A stretch of DNA of 64,000 nucleotides from Ecdyonurus torrentis (GCA_949318235.1 OX439133.1:28144703-28208702), one strand, 5' to 3'; positions 17,148 to 46,795 are shown, numbered from the stretch's first letter. Notes: generated from the sequence alone by a model not told the origin. Translations and numbers: made by a program.

Positions 17148-17334
17148 AAAAAAAATTCAATAGCATTGTCAAACATTAGACACTACTTGTCACCATGATA
17201 ATAATTAATTATATATTCTTGTCAAGATGAAATCTCGCATTTCATTATGCTTGACGTTTTACATCACATTCAGGACATATGCAATATAATGTAACATTTC
17301 ATACAATATATTGGTACTAAATATTTGAATTACT

Positions 17335-18257
17335 CAGGGTCGGACTGGCTCGAAAAGGCCCACTCAGGAAGAGACCAGAGAGGGCCCACTGGGGGGGTCT
17401 GGGGGGGCGCAGCCCCCCCAGCAAAAGGGGGGTCCGGGGGGCGAAGCCCCCCGGAAAATTTTAAGACACGCCCCTTTTTTGAGGAAAAATCACTTAAAAA
17501 AGGTGCTTTTATTATTTCTTTGTTTTGCAAAAAAAATATAATTTTTACAGTTTTTTTCAGTAAAGAAATAAGTTAAATAACAATTTTGCTTAAGTTAATA
17601 TACGATGAAAGAGTAAAAAACAAACAAAAAATATATAAGAACGAAATATTATCTATTAATTTAGTGAATGTCATATAATTATTTTACTTAAATTTACATA
17701 AAATTGTAACGTAATATTTTATTTTATTAATCAACATAAATTCAAATGTGTGCAACTTTTATTTTTGAAATAATTATACTGTAGTATCACATGCAAAACT
17801 TATAGCGAAAATATTTTATGATACTTTGAAATTTGTTTGGATCCATGCAGCTTAATCTTTAAATATAAACCATACCTTTATTTATTTATTTTTAAATTAT
17901 AGCCAGCATCAATAAGGAATTCGAATCTAAAAAAAAAAAAAAAAAAAAAACTATATTCTAAAAGAGAACATATTGTCCCGAATTTTAGAAAATTGAAAAA
18001 TTACGTTATATGTTTGATAACTTTAAATTGTCTGGGCATAGGAAAAAGCTGATTATCACTGTGAGGTCATTTTGCGTCTTTTAAAAATTAATTAAAAATA
18101 CTAAATGAACTAAAAATTAAAATATTCACATATTTATCGATTTAGGACAATGTGTCCTCTTTTATATATAATGTTTTTATGAAAACTACCCCTTAAAATT
18201 TCTTGGTATTCCTCTTTGTTCTGTAATAGGTAACAGTTTAATATTTTTTATTCCACT

Positions 18258-18355
<98 letters not shown>

Positions 18356-18492
18356 TTTCTTTTCTTTATTTTTTTTTATTTTTTATTTTTTTTTTTTGCA
18401 TTACAATTGTTAATATTTTTTAGTATATATGAATTAAATATTTCAGTCAAATTTGCATAATTATACTTTGTAATGACTCGTAGATAAAAAAA

Positions 18493-18523
<31 letters not shown>

Positions 18524-18898
18524 TCTTAAAGGCTGAATACTGGAAAATAAATTAACCTAGGTTTGTGAAGGTGTTGAGATAAGAGAATAGTTCATATATA
18601 GTTCTTGGGCAATGAAATAAGTAAATATAGTAAATAATAAATCGTAATTACACCATTCACGTATTATTGATGAGCGCTTTAATTTAAGATGTGAAACAAA
18701 TAATAAGTATGTGTGTAATTTGATGGAATTTTTAAATTTTTTTAACTCTTTTCCTTTCAACTTTCTTCTTCTTCTCCTTTTTTTTTTTTTTTTTTTTTTT
18801 TCTTTTTTCATTTTTGTTTATTAGCGAGCAAAGGGCCCCCAGCCCAGGGGGGCCCGGTCAGGAATTCCTGACCAACTTAAATGACCAGTCCGACCCTG
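17335..18898. mobile_element. 1.56-kb non-autonomous hAT element with 8-bp target duplication
   Basis: Terminal inverted repeats CAGGGTCGGACTGG / CCAGTCCGACCCTG are flanked by perfect GAATTACT copies (17327-17334 and 18899-18906). The CAGGG start and 8-bp duplication are diagnostic of hAT. Subterminal regions are strikingly G/C-rich (runs of G and C at 17392-17453 and 18833-18856) in otherwise AT-rich DNA; the interior holds a (CT)n run and no transposase frame. Confidence 0.9.
18262..18352. repeat. (CT)n microsatellite inside the hAT element
   Basis: Pure CT run followed by a T-rich stretch. Confidence 0.95.
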
Positions 18899-18960
18899 GA
18901 ATTACTAGACCGTGATCTAAAACAATGAAAATTGCAAATATACAAGGGCAGTCATTTTGG

Positions 18961-19021
18961 TATATATAGGCAGATTTTTTTTTAGAAAATTTATTCTTTT
19001 TTGCAGAGCAGAACTCTGCAA
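18961..19021 (+). promoter_or_regulatory. Possible promoter and untranslated exon of the active trypsin gene
   Basis: TATATATAGG, then about 40 bp on a GCAGAGCAGAACTCTGCAAG stretch ending in a plausible donor (GTAAAG), about 0.5 kb before an acceptor that precedes the trypsin ATG. It mirrors the leader-exon layout of the downstream paralog. A TATAAAA at 19438-19444 is an alternative unspliced promoter. Weak evidence for either. Confidence 0.25.
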
Positions 19022-19049
19022 GGTAAAGTATAAGTTTTTTCATATTAAT

Positions 19050-19089
19050 TATTGTATTAAATAAATAAATAAATAAATAAATAAATCAA

Positions 19090-19120
<31 letters not shown>

Positions 19121-19137
19121 GTAGATAAATAAATCAA

Positions 19138-19192
<55 letters not shown>

Positions 19193-19207
19193 AAAATAAA
19201 TCAATAA
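19050..19207. repeat. (AAAT)n microsatellite
   Basis: TAAA units with TCAA and GTAG variants; between the possible trypsin promoter and its leader exon. Confidence 0.95.
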
Positions 19208-19531
19208 ATGTAGCTGCAATCAAATTTTTAAATGAAAAATATCTATGTTGGTCAAATTCTAATAAAATACCTAAAATAATTGAAAAAAAAAACTTTTTCT
19301 GAAAATCTATATTATTATAGACTTTATTCTATAGTAAATAAATAATTTTAAATGTAAAATCTTTCTTTGAATAATTATTCTAATTTGTATTTATTTATGG
19401 ATTCCAAATTATTGCTACAAACTTAAATACTAGAGTGTATAAAATTGTGAAGGGATGTAATGTATGTGTGAGTGAGTGTGTGTAAAATTATTAAAATTTT
19501 CTATATGTTTCTAGACAATTGCCCCAGCACC

Positions 19532-26329
<6,798 letters not shown>

Positions 26330-26476
26330 TATCATCGTGACTATCGCACCACCCCTAAAATTTACGGTTAATTGATTCTATGACGACAAATGCTATGTTT
26401 AATGGATTTAAGTATTGAATTTTTAAATACGAGAAATTTGAATGTTAAATCATGACATAAAACAAATGTAATTTGA

Positions 26477-26482
26477 AATAAA
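26477..26482 (+). terminator. AATAAA polyadenylation signal of the active trypsin gene
   Basis: First AATAAA after the TAG stop, about 150 bp downstream, and before a hairpin element that begins about 50 bp later, so the mRNA 3' end is likely between the two. Confidence 0.6.
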
Positions 26483-26530
26483 TTTGCATTTATAACTGAT
26501 CAATTTATATGAATTGTTTTTCTCTTAGAG

Positions 26531-26728
26531 TATCGATGCTTACCCGTCGAAGTGAATGAACTACACTTTACAAATTTGGGGAAAGATGAACGTTCTACAC
26601 TTTACAAATTCCAAGTTCCCCCCTCTAGTTCTCATGTTAAATCGCGTAGAAGCGCCAAACGTAGATCGTTCATTTTTAGTGAAATTTGTAAAGTGTAGTA
26701 CGTTCACTTTGACGGGTAAACATCGGTA
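26531..26728. mobile_element. Hairpin MITE, ATCGATGCTTACC family, copy a
   Basis: Ends TATCGATGCTTACCCGTCGA and the complement of its right end (gacgggtaaacatcgg), with CTACACTTTACAAATT arms. About 50 bp beyond the trypsin polyadenylation signal. Confidence 0.75.
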
Positions 26729-27173
26729 TGTATCCTTTGCTGTTAATATAGTTATGTTATGTATTTCAAAAATGGTTGTAAGTTGCAACCTCTATTTAAA
26801 CCTAAGTTAAAACTTTTTAATTGTTCCAACAATCAAAATAAGAATTTATCTATGGTTTACCTAATTTGTTAGCGTTGCAGCTTATGGGCGTAAGTGGTAT
26901 TTGAGAAGTATATAAATACCTGCGATTTAAGTTAATATTTACATATTTCAAGTAACATAAATAATAAACCTTTCATTAATAGTAATTTTTCATCGTGTGT
27001 TCAAAAATTCAAACAATGATCTATTTGGGATTCACGCAGTAATATTTTGCAGTATTAAAAGTAATACAAAATGTCATACTTTTAGTTATAAATTGATTAT
27101 TCCACAAAATTTTAATATTTAAATGATAGAAAATCAAAACTTAACACAGGAATACGTATTCTCTTGTTTTGCA

Positions 27174-27366
27174 AATCAATATTTACCCATCGAAGTGAAC
27201 AACACTTTACAAATTTCACTCAAAATGAATAATTTGCGTTTGGCGGTTCTATACGTTTTAACATGAGAACTAGATGGGGGAATTTGGAATTTGTAAAGTG
27301 TAGAACGTTCATTTTCCCCCAAATTTGTAAAGTGTAGTTAGTTCACTTCGACGGGTAAGCATCGAT
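27174..27366. mobile_element. Hairpin MITE, ATCGATGCTTACC family, copy b (opposite orientation)
   Basis: Same ends and arms as the copy 0.45 kb upstream but with the core reversed (ATGAGAACTAGATGGGGG against its complement). Confidence 0.75.
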
Positions 27367-27649
27367 ATAGAAACCCTTACATTGGAAAAGTATAAAGTAA
27401 ACAAAACATTATATATTGATGAAGTTCAGCTTACAAAATGTGTATATACTTTGAAAAGTTTCTTTTAAAATTTTTAAATTTTGAATATTTTTTTATTTTA
27501 TAATAAATAGGGGCATAGAGAGAGAGAGAGAGTATTTTGTTTAAACCATCTTAAAACTGTGCGTAAGGCTTTTGACGCCTATTATTTTTAAAATGTAATA
27601 AAACAAAACCAATTAAATATGAAATTAATTAAGAAGCATAATATCGTAT

Positions 27650-27655
27650 TTTATT
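27650..27655 (-). terminator. AATAAA polyadenylation signal of Thr-tailed gene 1
   Basis: AATAAA on the minus strand about 18 nt after the TGA stop. Two further Thr-rich terminal exons in the window have the same close spacing (26-40 nt). Confidence 0.5.
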
Positions 27656-27672
27656 TCATGTTACAACAGGTA

Positions 27673-28134
27673 TCAACAAGTAGTTGTTGGAGCTGAAGTA
27701 GTTGTCGTGACAGTTTGAGTGGTAGATCTCGTTGTTAGCCCAAGTAGAATATTAATTCTATCTTTGATGGATTGCATAAAATTTATGAACTCTTGACCTC
27801 GTAATTCTCCCATTTTTTCCATTCCTTTCAAATATTCGTTCTGAAAATCACAAGAAGAATATTATTGCTCTTTCAAGATTTTGTGGAATTTTATTTAAAT
27901 TGGTATTTAACAATATTTGTTTTATGTTAATGAACGTGTTATTAAACCTCCTTAAAAAGCAATCTCAAAAATTTCATTATTAAGTTTATTAACGCACTGA
28001 AATTTGTTACAAAGATCCCGAACGCATATGCATCCCGAACCTACGCGTCACAGCTTTAACTTGCTTTGAAGATAGCTTAGCCATTGGAATTACTGTCATT
28101 CTTGCACTTGCACTGGATACTTAACGTAATATTT

Positions 28135-28176
<42 letters not shown>

Positions 28177-30779
28177 TATGTTTTTACGTCTACAAATACA
28201 TATGAATTCAAAATGGGTATTTAAAAATAAGAGTAACAAAAACACTCTCTTTCGTTTCAAGCTTACGTGAGAGCAAGTTTTAGCTGCACCGTAATGGCTT
28301 TTCTAGTGCATCAATGAATAAAATTTTGAGATCGTGTCTACAATGATAACTGTTGACTATTCCTTTAATGACATATTCCAGCCAAATGATAGACTTCATA
28401 ATTAGAAAGAAATCTCTATACTAGGTCAAAGATATGAATATACTGTGAGTGTAGCTTTTCCTAATTGGGACGAATAAGTGTTATACGTCATTTTAAGAAA
28501 AAGCTACGCTACAATATTAAGAATTTGTTTATACTTATAAAATATATATTAAATTTTTTTTTCAAACTTACTAAGATTTAAAGTTTTTTTTCGTATTTTT
28601 GACACACCAATAGAAGTTGTTGCATAACAATAAGAGAGATATATGTTGTTGTTATTTTGCTCTTCTCCACCTTTTACTTGACTTCTATCAAAGCGCCTCA
28701 AAATGTCTCCTTACCCTCCCATTGTTCCTTCTCTCTAGTTTGCATGATGTTTACTCATCGCTTTGGACAATTCGCTCCCTGTCTTGACCAATTCGATCAC
28801 CACATTATGGTAAATGTCAAGTAAAAGGTGGAAAAGTGCAAAAGAGGAAACACCTTTCATATTGTTATACATCAACTGGTATTGATGCAGTAAAAATACG
28901 TGAAATCCTTTAATTCAGGATTTAAAAAAAACTTAATTCGTGCATGCCATGGTCAGACCTCCTTACCTGTATGTTATAAGTATAGGTGTAAGGAGGTTTG
29001 ACCATGGCATGCGCGTTATGCTCTACATATTTTCACAATTATATTGTTTTATTTTTAATTTTATATTTTTATAATTTTTTTCTTTATCCTTTTATCTTTC
29101 CTATGATAATTTCAAGTGCTTGATTACATTTTTTCAAAATAAATAAATAAATCCATATATCAATAAAAATACATAATATATATTATACTATTTTATTATT
29201 TTTATATTCTTCAAATAAGAATTTCACATACACTATTTCTATGCTTATTTACCATTATTTATAATTTATAAATTATACTTACTAACTCATCTACGTTATT
29301 ATTCTCCATCGAAAATTTCTTCACGTTTGCTCCATCCGCTTTTAAAAATAAATGCAAAAATAAATTAATGTGTTTTAATTACTTTGGTGAATTTTCGTTG
29401 TAAATGACAGACAGACAGAAAAATACTTTAAGATAACTAATTTTTAAGAGAAAAATAATACTAATAAAATGCTAAAATACTTTATGAAAAATGTTCTATA
29501 GTCTTTCCAAGCATTCACCAGTAAATAATGTAATATATTGCTCATTCAATTTTTGTTAGTCAAAATGTAATATAGTTTTACTGTTGAAGGATGTAGGACT
29601 GTTTTCCCATACCATGTTTATATAGAGCAGTAAATATGTTAAAAGGGATTCCTTCAGACTGGGACTCGAACCTAGATCTTTGGGTTCCCGGACCACTGTG
29701 CTAACCATTACACCATCGGGAAGCCAAAGATCTGGGTTCGAGTCCCAGTCAGGAGGAATCCCTTTTCACATATTTACTGCTCTATTATGCTCTATATAAA
29801 CATGATGTAATATGAAAATCTACTATGGAATACTTCCTATATGTAACAATAGGTGCTAAATAACAAACTCACATTTCTTGTACCCTTGAATTTCTTTTAT
29901 TCCCTACATTGCAGCATAAAATAATAATAATAATAATTTATCTACTATAAGTCATTTAAATTTCTCAGTGCTTCAAGTTTACTCCAAAGTGCTTAAAGTG
30001 ATACTTAACCTCTACAGTTTTACCAGTAACACACTAGCATGCGCACAGGCATAACACTAAAGTACAATCAGTGCTTAGCACGGCCACTGAAAAAGCTACG
30101 TGTAGGGTGCAAGCATTCATGTTAAAGCCAACGCTATGTTGAATAACTCAATAACATGAGCCTAACAGGAAAATGACTCAATTTACCAGTTTAAAGATGC
30201 CAGCCATAAGCAATATTTTTGAAAGAAGTGATGCTGTTAACAGGTTGAATTAGTATCTCAAGTATGTGTTAAAAATATGTGCGTGCAAATTTAGTGGATG
30301 AAAGGAAAGGCCGCGTAGCCCTCGATATACGTAGTAAATATGCTAGCTCTATGCCGCAATAATTATGCTTACAAATTTTTTTGTGTTTTCTTGCATAGAG
30401 ATTTATTTAACAAAGTAAAATCATAGTTAAGATGTTATACATATTTATTTCAGTTAAAAAAAATGTGCCCTTTACAATATATAGAATTTTTTTAATGCGA
30501 CATAAATAACGTCATTTATGTTTGACTTAAGATCCTAGTGCACTTTTGATTGGTTGCACATCACTACTGTTAAGAATACTTGTTTTTTATGTTAACTATT
30601 ATTATATAATAATTGTATAATATATTATTTATTTAAAAAAATAAAACTGTTTATTTAATTTGGTTTTGATGTGTTTTAGCTATTCAAAAATAAGATTAAA
30701 AAAATATTTAAATCTTACCCAAAACCGTAGCACAAAAAACAGCTACAAAAACAAAAACTATAAAAGTTACTTTCTGCAT
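27673..30779 (-). CDS. Small secreted Thr-tailed protein, family member 1 (3 exons, 94 aa)
   Basis: Exons 30779-30719 (61 nt), 29338-29283 (56 nt) and 27840-27673 (168 nt with TGA), GT/AG borders, intron phases 1 and 0. Residues 1-21 (MQKVTFIVFVFVAVFCATVL, then Ala) are a clear signal peptide. The next stretch, DGANVKKF...NNVDEL, is acidic/polar and encoded by exon 2. Exon 3 encodes a likely amphipathic helix (EYLKGMEKMGELRGQEFINF to INILLGL), then a Thr-rich tail (TTRSTTQTVTTTTSAPTTTC) suited to O-glycosylation, ending in the only Cys after the leader. I do not recognise the family. The model rests on an independent paralog at 38.7-46.7 kb with the same exon lengths, phases and motifs (A-x-GA-x-x-K; EF(I/L)N...LFG/LLG-(I/L)TT). 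A TATA-like box lies about 45 bp upstream and AATAAA about 20 bp after the stop, so the mRNA should be short. The gene sits 1.3 kb from the 3' end of the trypsin, converging on it. Function unknown; secreted mini-mucin is inference. Confidence 0.78.
28605..28888. repeat. Hairpin element in intron 2 of Thr-tailed gene 1
   Basis: Outer arms around GTTGTTGCATAACAATA / TATTGTTATACATCAAC and inner CACCTTTTACTTGAC / GTCAAGTAAAAGGTG. Confidence 0.65.
28939..29017. repeat. Second copy of the TCGTGCATGCCATGGTCA hairpin
   Basis: TCGTGCATGCCATGGTCAGA and ACCATGGCATGCGCG arms, same GTTATAAGTATA centre; inside intron 2 of Thr-tailed gene 1. Confidence 0.75.
29613..29804. repeat. Palindrome built around a tRNA-like sequence, in intron 2 of Thr-tailed gene 1
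   Basis: Outer arms (catgtttatatagagcag / ctctatataaacatg) enclose AAAAGGGATTCC arms and two inverted T-arm copies (GGTTCGAGTCC: minus 29672-29662, plus 29735-29745). The minus copy continues to a tRNA-like A box TGGTGTAATGG (29715-29705), resembling the 5' half of tRNA-Gln/Glu types. The acceptor stem pairs poorly, so not a working tRNA. Confidence 0.65.
30095..30275. repeat. Stand-alone copy of a sequence found in the foldback arms
   Basis: TTAAAGCCAACGCTATGTTG, GGAAAATGACTCAATTT, GCAATATTTTTGAAAG and GATGCTGTTAACAGG align with 34485-34630 and its inverted counterpart in the other arm. Confidence 0.6.
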
Positions 30780-30821
30780 TATAATAGTAAACAAAGTACA
30801 TAATTACAATTTGGAACATCA

Positions 30822-30829
30822 TATATATA
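30822..30829 (-). promoter_or_regulatory. TATA-like box of Thr-tailed gene 1
   Basis: TATATATA on the minus strand, roughly 45 bp before the ATG, the same spacing as the TATAAAA of its paralog. The surrounding AT richness lowers its weight. Confidence 0.4.
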
Positions 30830-31055
30830 GTGAAACATCATTAACTTATCATTAGGTCCGTTATCATATCAGTGCCAACGCTATAATCATACATACGGTA
30901 ATTTTTAAAAATTATTCGCATATACATTTTTCAAGCACTAAAATTTTTCTGACTAATGCATTTTGTATCATATAATTTATCTTTTGCAATAATATATTTT
31001 TTTCCATTAATTATTAAAGTTGATTGTTATATTTTTGACAATACTTCAAAAATAA

Positions 31056-31086
<31 letters not shown>

Positions 31087-31248
31087 CAATAATTAAAATA
31101 AATGTTTTGTTTTTAATGATTCGAAAAAAAAAAGGTTAATTACAATAAAAATATTTATTAATTCCATCAAGGTAATTGTATGCATATACATACATATATT
31201 TTATAACTAATGTTTAGTTAACATGCATGTAACGTAAAGTACTGTATT

Positions 31249-31432
31249 ATTCACATGACGCATAAATTTGACGCGCGTTTGTAAGTTGGAACAATGTAAA
31301 CAAATGGAGCCGTTCAAATTATTTTTTTAAATTAAACTATGTGAACGGATCCATTTGTTTACATCCTTACAAATTTGTTTATCCGCCGACGCGCGCGTTA
31401 AATTTACACTTGCTTCATGTGCATAATCCTTA
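31249..31432. repeat. Degraded copy of the GACGCGCGTC hairpin
   Basis: ATTATTCACATGACGCATAA left end, AAACAAATGGAGCCGTTC and CATGTGCATAAT right end. Confidence 0.6.
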
Positions 31433-31578
31433 AAATTTACGTGTGTCAACCCGCTTCAAAAGATAAACAAAATTCACGGACAAAATAGATTACCTAATTT
31501 ATGCTGCATTTATGTGATTCTAGCATAATTATTGCTAAATTGGAACAACGTAATGAATTATGATTTACAACATAATAT

Positions 31579-31782
31579 TTATCGATGCTTCCGCGGCAAA
31601 AGCGAGCCTCTACACTTACTAGATTTCCGACAAAACGATTATCTGAACTTTCCAAACAGCGCTGTTACTACTGGACTAGCGGCCACAAACTTAACATTGA
31701 AGATGCTCGTCAGCGGAAAGTGTAAATTGTCGTTTTGTCGGAAATCTGGAAAGTGTAGATTCTCGCTTTTGACGCGGAGGAA
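31579..31782. mobile_element. Hairpin MITE, ATCGATGCTTCCG family, copy c
   Basis: ATCGATGCTTCCGCGGCAAA and GCTTTTGACGCGGAGG ends, inner TTTCCGACAAAACGA / TCGTTTTGTCGGAAAT arms. Confidence 0.7.
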
Positions 31783-31854
31783 TTATTCTTCTACTTAATA
31801 TATTTATTATACAATATAGCATAATTTTATAATAATTATTATTATAATTATACA

Positions 31855-32035
31855 GTATTGAACAAATAGTGCCATAAATGAACCAGCATAATTATTACGT
31901 AGTTATTTTTATCCATGTAGGAACAATAATGGAGCCATTTACATGCACTTTTTAAAACCAATATGAACGTCACTATTGGTTTACATTGTTCCAACTTTGT
32001 TTATACGTTGACGCACGTCAATTTTTACGTTAATT
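31855..32035. repeat. More degraded copy of the GACGCGCGTC hairpin
   Basis: Core GGAACAATAATGGAGCCATTTACATG and TTTACATTGTTCCAACTTTG retained, outer GACGCRCGTCA motif only on the right. Confidence 0.45.
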
Positions 32036-32724
32036 GGGAACAATATTTACTGTAGAATATTTTAACATATTCCTCGAACAAAAATTATAAGCTATATACA
32101 TTTATTTGAAAGATTAACAGTTGCTGAGACGAGCAGTTACATATTACTTAAAGTTTGGATTTCTGACAAGGTAAAATGTAACTAAAAAGTTTCTGTTTAT
32201 TTTTTACCATAAATTTGATTGATATATTATACAAAGTTATTTTAAGATCTAAAGATCTAACTTTTTACCGCTAAAGGTATAACGTTTATACTAACGAGTT
32301 ACTGTTAACACTTTTTTCAACCAAGTTATTTGTTAGTACTGAAAAGTTACATATATTTAACTAAATAATTTCCTAAATTTATATTTTCAGTGCAAAGGAC
32401 AATATTTTTTTACTATTAAATACCTGCTTTAACTTTTTCTATGCTATTATTATAATATTTTAAACAAATGAAACAATCATTAAAATATTTTTAATAATAC
32501 TGTCAAAAATATCAAACGATATAGAATTATAAAAGTATTAGTATCCATTAATAGTCATTATGTCATTATAAAGGATAGCAAAAAATATTTTATTAATTTA
32601 ATTGATTTCATTTGAAATTTATAAATTATAGTGTTTGTTTCGCTGAAAGTAAATAATGTACAAAGAATTATTGTGCATAAGTTCCTCTGTAAAAAGGTTT
32701 TTGCTCCAAGACGGTCACCCTCTT

Positions 32725-33075
32725 TGTTAAACGCATAGAAAACATGAAACAACATGTTCTTTTTAATCATTAAACACAAAGTGGCGACCTACAAAACTGA
32801 TGATAATTTTTACCAGAATGTAAATGTGGCTCCACAAGAGAGCGTAAAAAAACTGTAAAGTATGCAATTTGCGTGAATATTTCTTTATATAAAGTCAGAA
32901 ACAGGCAAAAACTAGAATGAAAATATTGTGCGGTTTGCATAAATCGAAATTTTCTGATCACTGCTATGGCACTACAGTTGGGTTTTGAGACCAACTAATG
33001 TTATTTATGTAAGCCCCATTAAGTGTTTTGTAATGTAAATACTAATGTTTTCATTTTGTCTATGCCTTTAAGGGT
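32725..33075. repeat. Same 350-bp element, copy 2
   Basis: ACCAGAATGTAAATGTGGCT, GAGAGCGTAAAAAAACTGTA and GTGCGGTTTGCATAAATCGA conserved, right end CTATGCCTTTAAGG. Confidence 0.7.
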
Positions 33076-33147
33076 AAGTGAAATCTGACAAATTCAAGTT
33101 TTCTGCGGAACAGAGCGACTGAAAAGGTTGCCTACGTTGCATTACGT

Positions 33148-33397
33148 GATGAGTACGAGTAGAGAAACAGAGAAGTGACATCCCCGTGTCTTAGGCAGAC
33201 GTGCAACACTCATTTCTTTAAACTTGGCAATTCTGCAGATGAAATTACTATAGTGCGCTCTCTTATAAGTGCCTTGAATAGGCCACTTCTGGCCTTTGAT
33301 TGGTGCTTCAAAAAGCAATGTTGCCAAGTCAAAACTGTTGAGTGTTGCACTCTGCCTAAAACATGGGGATGTCACTTCTCTGTTAAAGTTCTCTAAA
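33148..33397. mobile_element. Hairpin MITE of the CTTCTCTGTTAA family, best copy
   Basis: Inverted ends AGAGAAACAGAGAAGTGACA and its near complement (GATGTCACTTCTCTGTTAAA), then GTGTTGCA arms around a core with ACTTGGCAA/TTGCCAAGT. Just downstream of another dispersed repeat. Confidence 0.7.
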
Positions 33398-33594
33398 TAT
33401 GAGCAATAAGTCTGCAAATAGTTTAGTTTGTCTATTAATTACGCTTTTCATTTGTTGATGTCTTCGCGCAACGCCGCCTGCGAACGTAGGCAACTTTTTC
33501 AGCGGATCTGTAACGCAGGAAGCCTACATTTGTGAGAACAAACTTTTCTACATACAATTCTCAGCTTTTTAAAAAAGTTCTCTTTTTTTTATTA

Positions 33595-33596
<2 letters not shown>

Positions 33597-33649
<53 letters not shown>
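33597..33649. repeat. (TA)n microsatellite
   Basis: Short pure run between a MITE and the foldback element. Confidence 0.95.
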
Positions 33650-33653
<4 letters not shown>

Positions 33654-33858
33654 CTGATTTATGGTTTTCGGTAAACAATAAATAAAAATATTATATGAAA
33701 ATTAAATAAATATATATTGATATCGAAAATATACATTATAAAATTGTATGCATTGTTACTTTAACTTTGGTCATTTTTTCTTACCCATCACTCACGTTTG
33801 CAAGCTGCGATATAATTCAACATAATAGATCTAATCTTTAAAGCATTGTTATATATTT

Positions 33859-36993
<3,135 letters not shown>

Positions 36994-37001
36994 ATATATT
37001 T

Positions 37002-38199
37002 CTACTTAGGAAAAAAAGTGAGCAAAAAGAAAAAAAAACTATTAGAAAGCAACTATTAGTATAGAAAGTTTCTGTTTAATAATATTGATAATTACATAAC
37101 TACATATTTATTACACATAAATTAGATAAAGTCTAGGTCCCAAAACGTGAATCTAAATTATATATATAAAAAAATTATATTTGCTAAAATGTATTAGTCC
37201 ACAATAATTACTTACGCTAGAATTCTTAAAAATAGTACTCCATTTAGAAACCTGTGGAAAATGGAACTAATATATAAAAAATATTACTTTTATTCTTAAT
37301 ATTTGAATTCTAAGTCTAAAATGGGCAAAATCGATGTCCTTGGTTACTTGACACTAAAATTTAGAACATTATATAATGAATTACTTCATATTTTGTTTGT
37401 TTTGTGGTTGTAGGTATATACAGATGAGACTGTTGAAAACTATTGCCACTTTTAAAAGAAAAATGACTAGATCAATGCTTCTGGTAAATTTATTTGTTGC
37501 TATGAACTACCAGGTTCAATTAAGTTTATTTGTTATTCATATTTCATATCATGGAAGTATTGGTCTTTAGACGTACAATATTTAATCTTAGAAAATCTTA
37601 TAGATCTTAGTTTTTATTTTCTACTAAACACTAAACCAACATTCAAAAATACGATTTACTTAATATTTTATGTTACAGTTTAATATAAGTATAATAAAAG
37701 TTCATATTTTTGCGTTATAATTTTTTTTTTATAATTTCAAATTTAGCTTTCAAATTCGTTTTCTATAAAATGCATTAAAAATTGCACAATTTTTCAATGA
37801 GTTTGTAACAGTAATAATAAAAAAATCTTTTACTAGTCACATAAACAAAAACAACAACTTATTATTCACTAAGAAGTGGGCGGTAAAATTGAACATTTAT
37901 ATGTACTTAGTAAATATTAAAGAGAAGTAAACAATTTATTTGATTGTCTTTACGTGTACACAGGCTGTAAATATTTATAAGAGAAGTAAAAAATACAATT
38001 TGTAATATTTTTTTTTTATTATATTAAAAAGCTATCTCATAGCCTCCATATGGATTAATAGGGGCAACTTTCTTCTAGCACTGCAAACTCTTCCTGGGGC
38101 ATTTCAGTCACTCTACTTCTGCTCGTTACTCTCAAGATACAATGCTTTACAGCGCATCACGTGATACGTAGCCAACAGGTTGATATATAAACCACTTTA
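37002..38199. other. AT-rich intergenic DNA, no gene seen
   Basis: A 64-codon frame at 37376 has no family match that I recognise and no promoter context. The GC-richer patch 38.06-38.18 kb looks like a repeat remnant. Confidence 0.45.
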
Positions 38200-38500
38200 A
38201 AAAATGGTGCATTCATTTAGTTACGAATCCTATTTTATTTAAGAAAAACATTTTAAAGTTATTTTTGAGTAGCTAAAATAAAACATTTTAAAAAAATTCT
38301 TTAAAAAGCTAATTTATGTTGTTTGAAGTTGTTTTAAATTTATTTAGGCTATTTCAAGTTAAAATGGCTATTGTTAATAACTTGCTAAAATGCATTATTT
38401 TACCTACTCATAATAACTTAATAGTGATTATCATTAATCACTTTTAGATTAATGATAATTGGTAACTAAAGTAATGCACACTTTTTTAAAGTGAGATCAT
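38200..38500. repeat. AT-rich hairpin family (GTGCATT...AATGCAC), copy 1
   Basis: AAAATGGTGCATTCATTTAG and CTAAAGTAATGCACAC ends, internal GAGTAGCTAAAATAA / ACCTACTCATAAT arms. Copies at 39730-40345 (interrupted) and 49008-49280. Confidence 0.6.
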
Positions 38501-38671
38501 CAAGCCAGAATTATTATTATTTTTATACTTTTGTCACAGAAAAGTGCCCCCTATCATTTTAAGTTGGTTCCTGTTTCTGATAATGTCTATAATAAATCAA
38601 TGATACACTTATCAAGATACACACATTTTGTATACACATAAATAAAGAAACTCAAATAATTTTTAATCATA

Positions 38672-38677
38672 TTTATT
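38672..38677 (-). terminator. AATAAA polyadenylation signal of Thr-rich gene 2
   Basis: Minus-strand AATAAA about 26 nt after the TAG stop, matching the short 3' UTR of the other family members. Confidence 0.5.
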
Positions 38678-38702
38678 TTTGAAACATTAACAAAGAGTTT
38701 TT

Positions 38703-46749
<8,047 letters not shown>

Positions 46750-46787
46750 TTTCCAATAGAGAATAAAAATAACAATTAAATGTTCTG

Positions 46788-46795
46788 TTTTTATA
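46788..46795 (-). promoter_or_regulatory. TATA box of Thr-rich gene 2
   Basis: TATAAAAA preceded by GAGG on the minus strand, about 40 bp upstream of the ATG. Unlike most AT runs here it is a discrete match flanked by GC bases. Confidence 0.55.

Noticed and set aside
18858..19043. 61-codon minus-strand frame
   Set aside because: Crosses the end of the hAT element into flanking DNA; chance frame.
33142..33417. 91-codon minus-strand frame and its plus-strand counterpart
   Set aside because: Translation of MITE arms; the same short peptide (LENxNREVTS) recurs wherever the MITE does.
37376..37570. 64-codon frame in AT-rich DNA
   Set aside because: No recognised motif, no paralog, no promoter or splice context.
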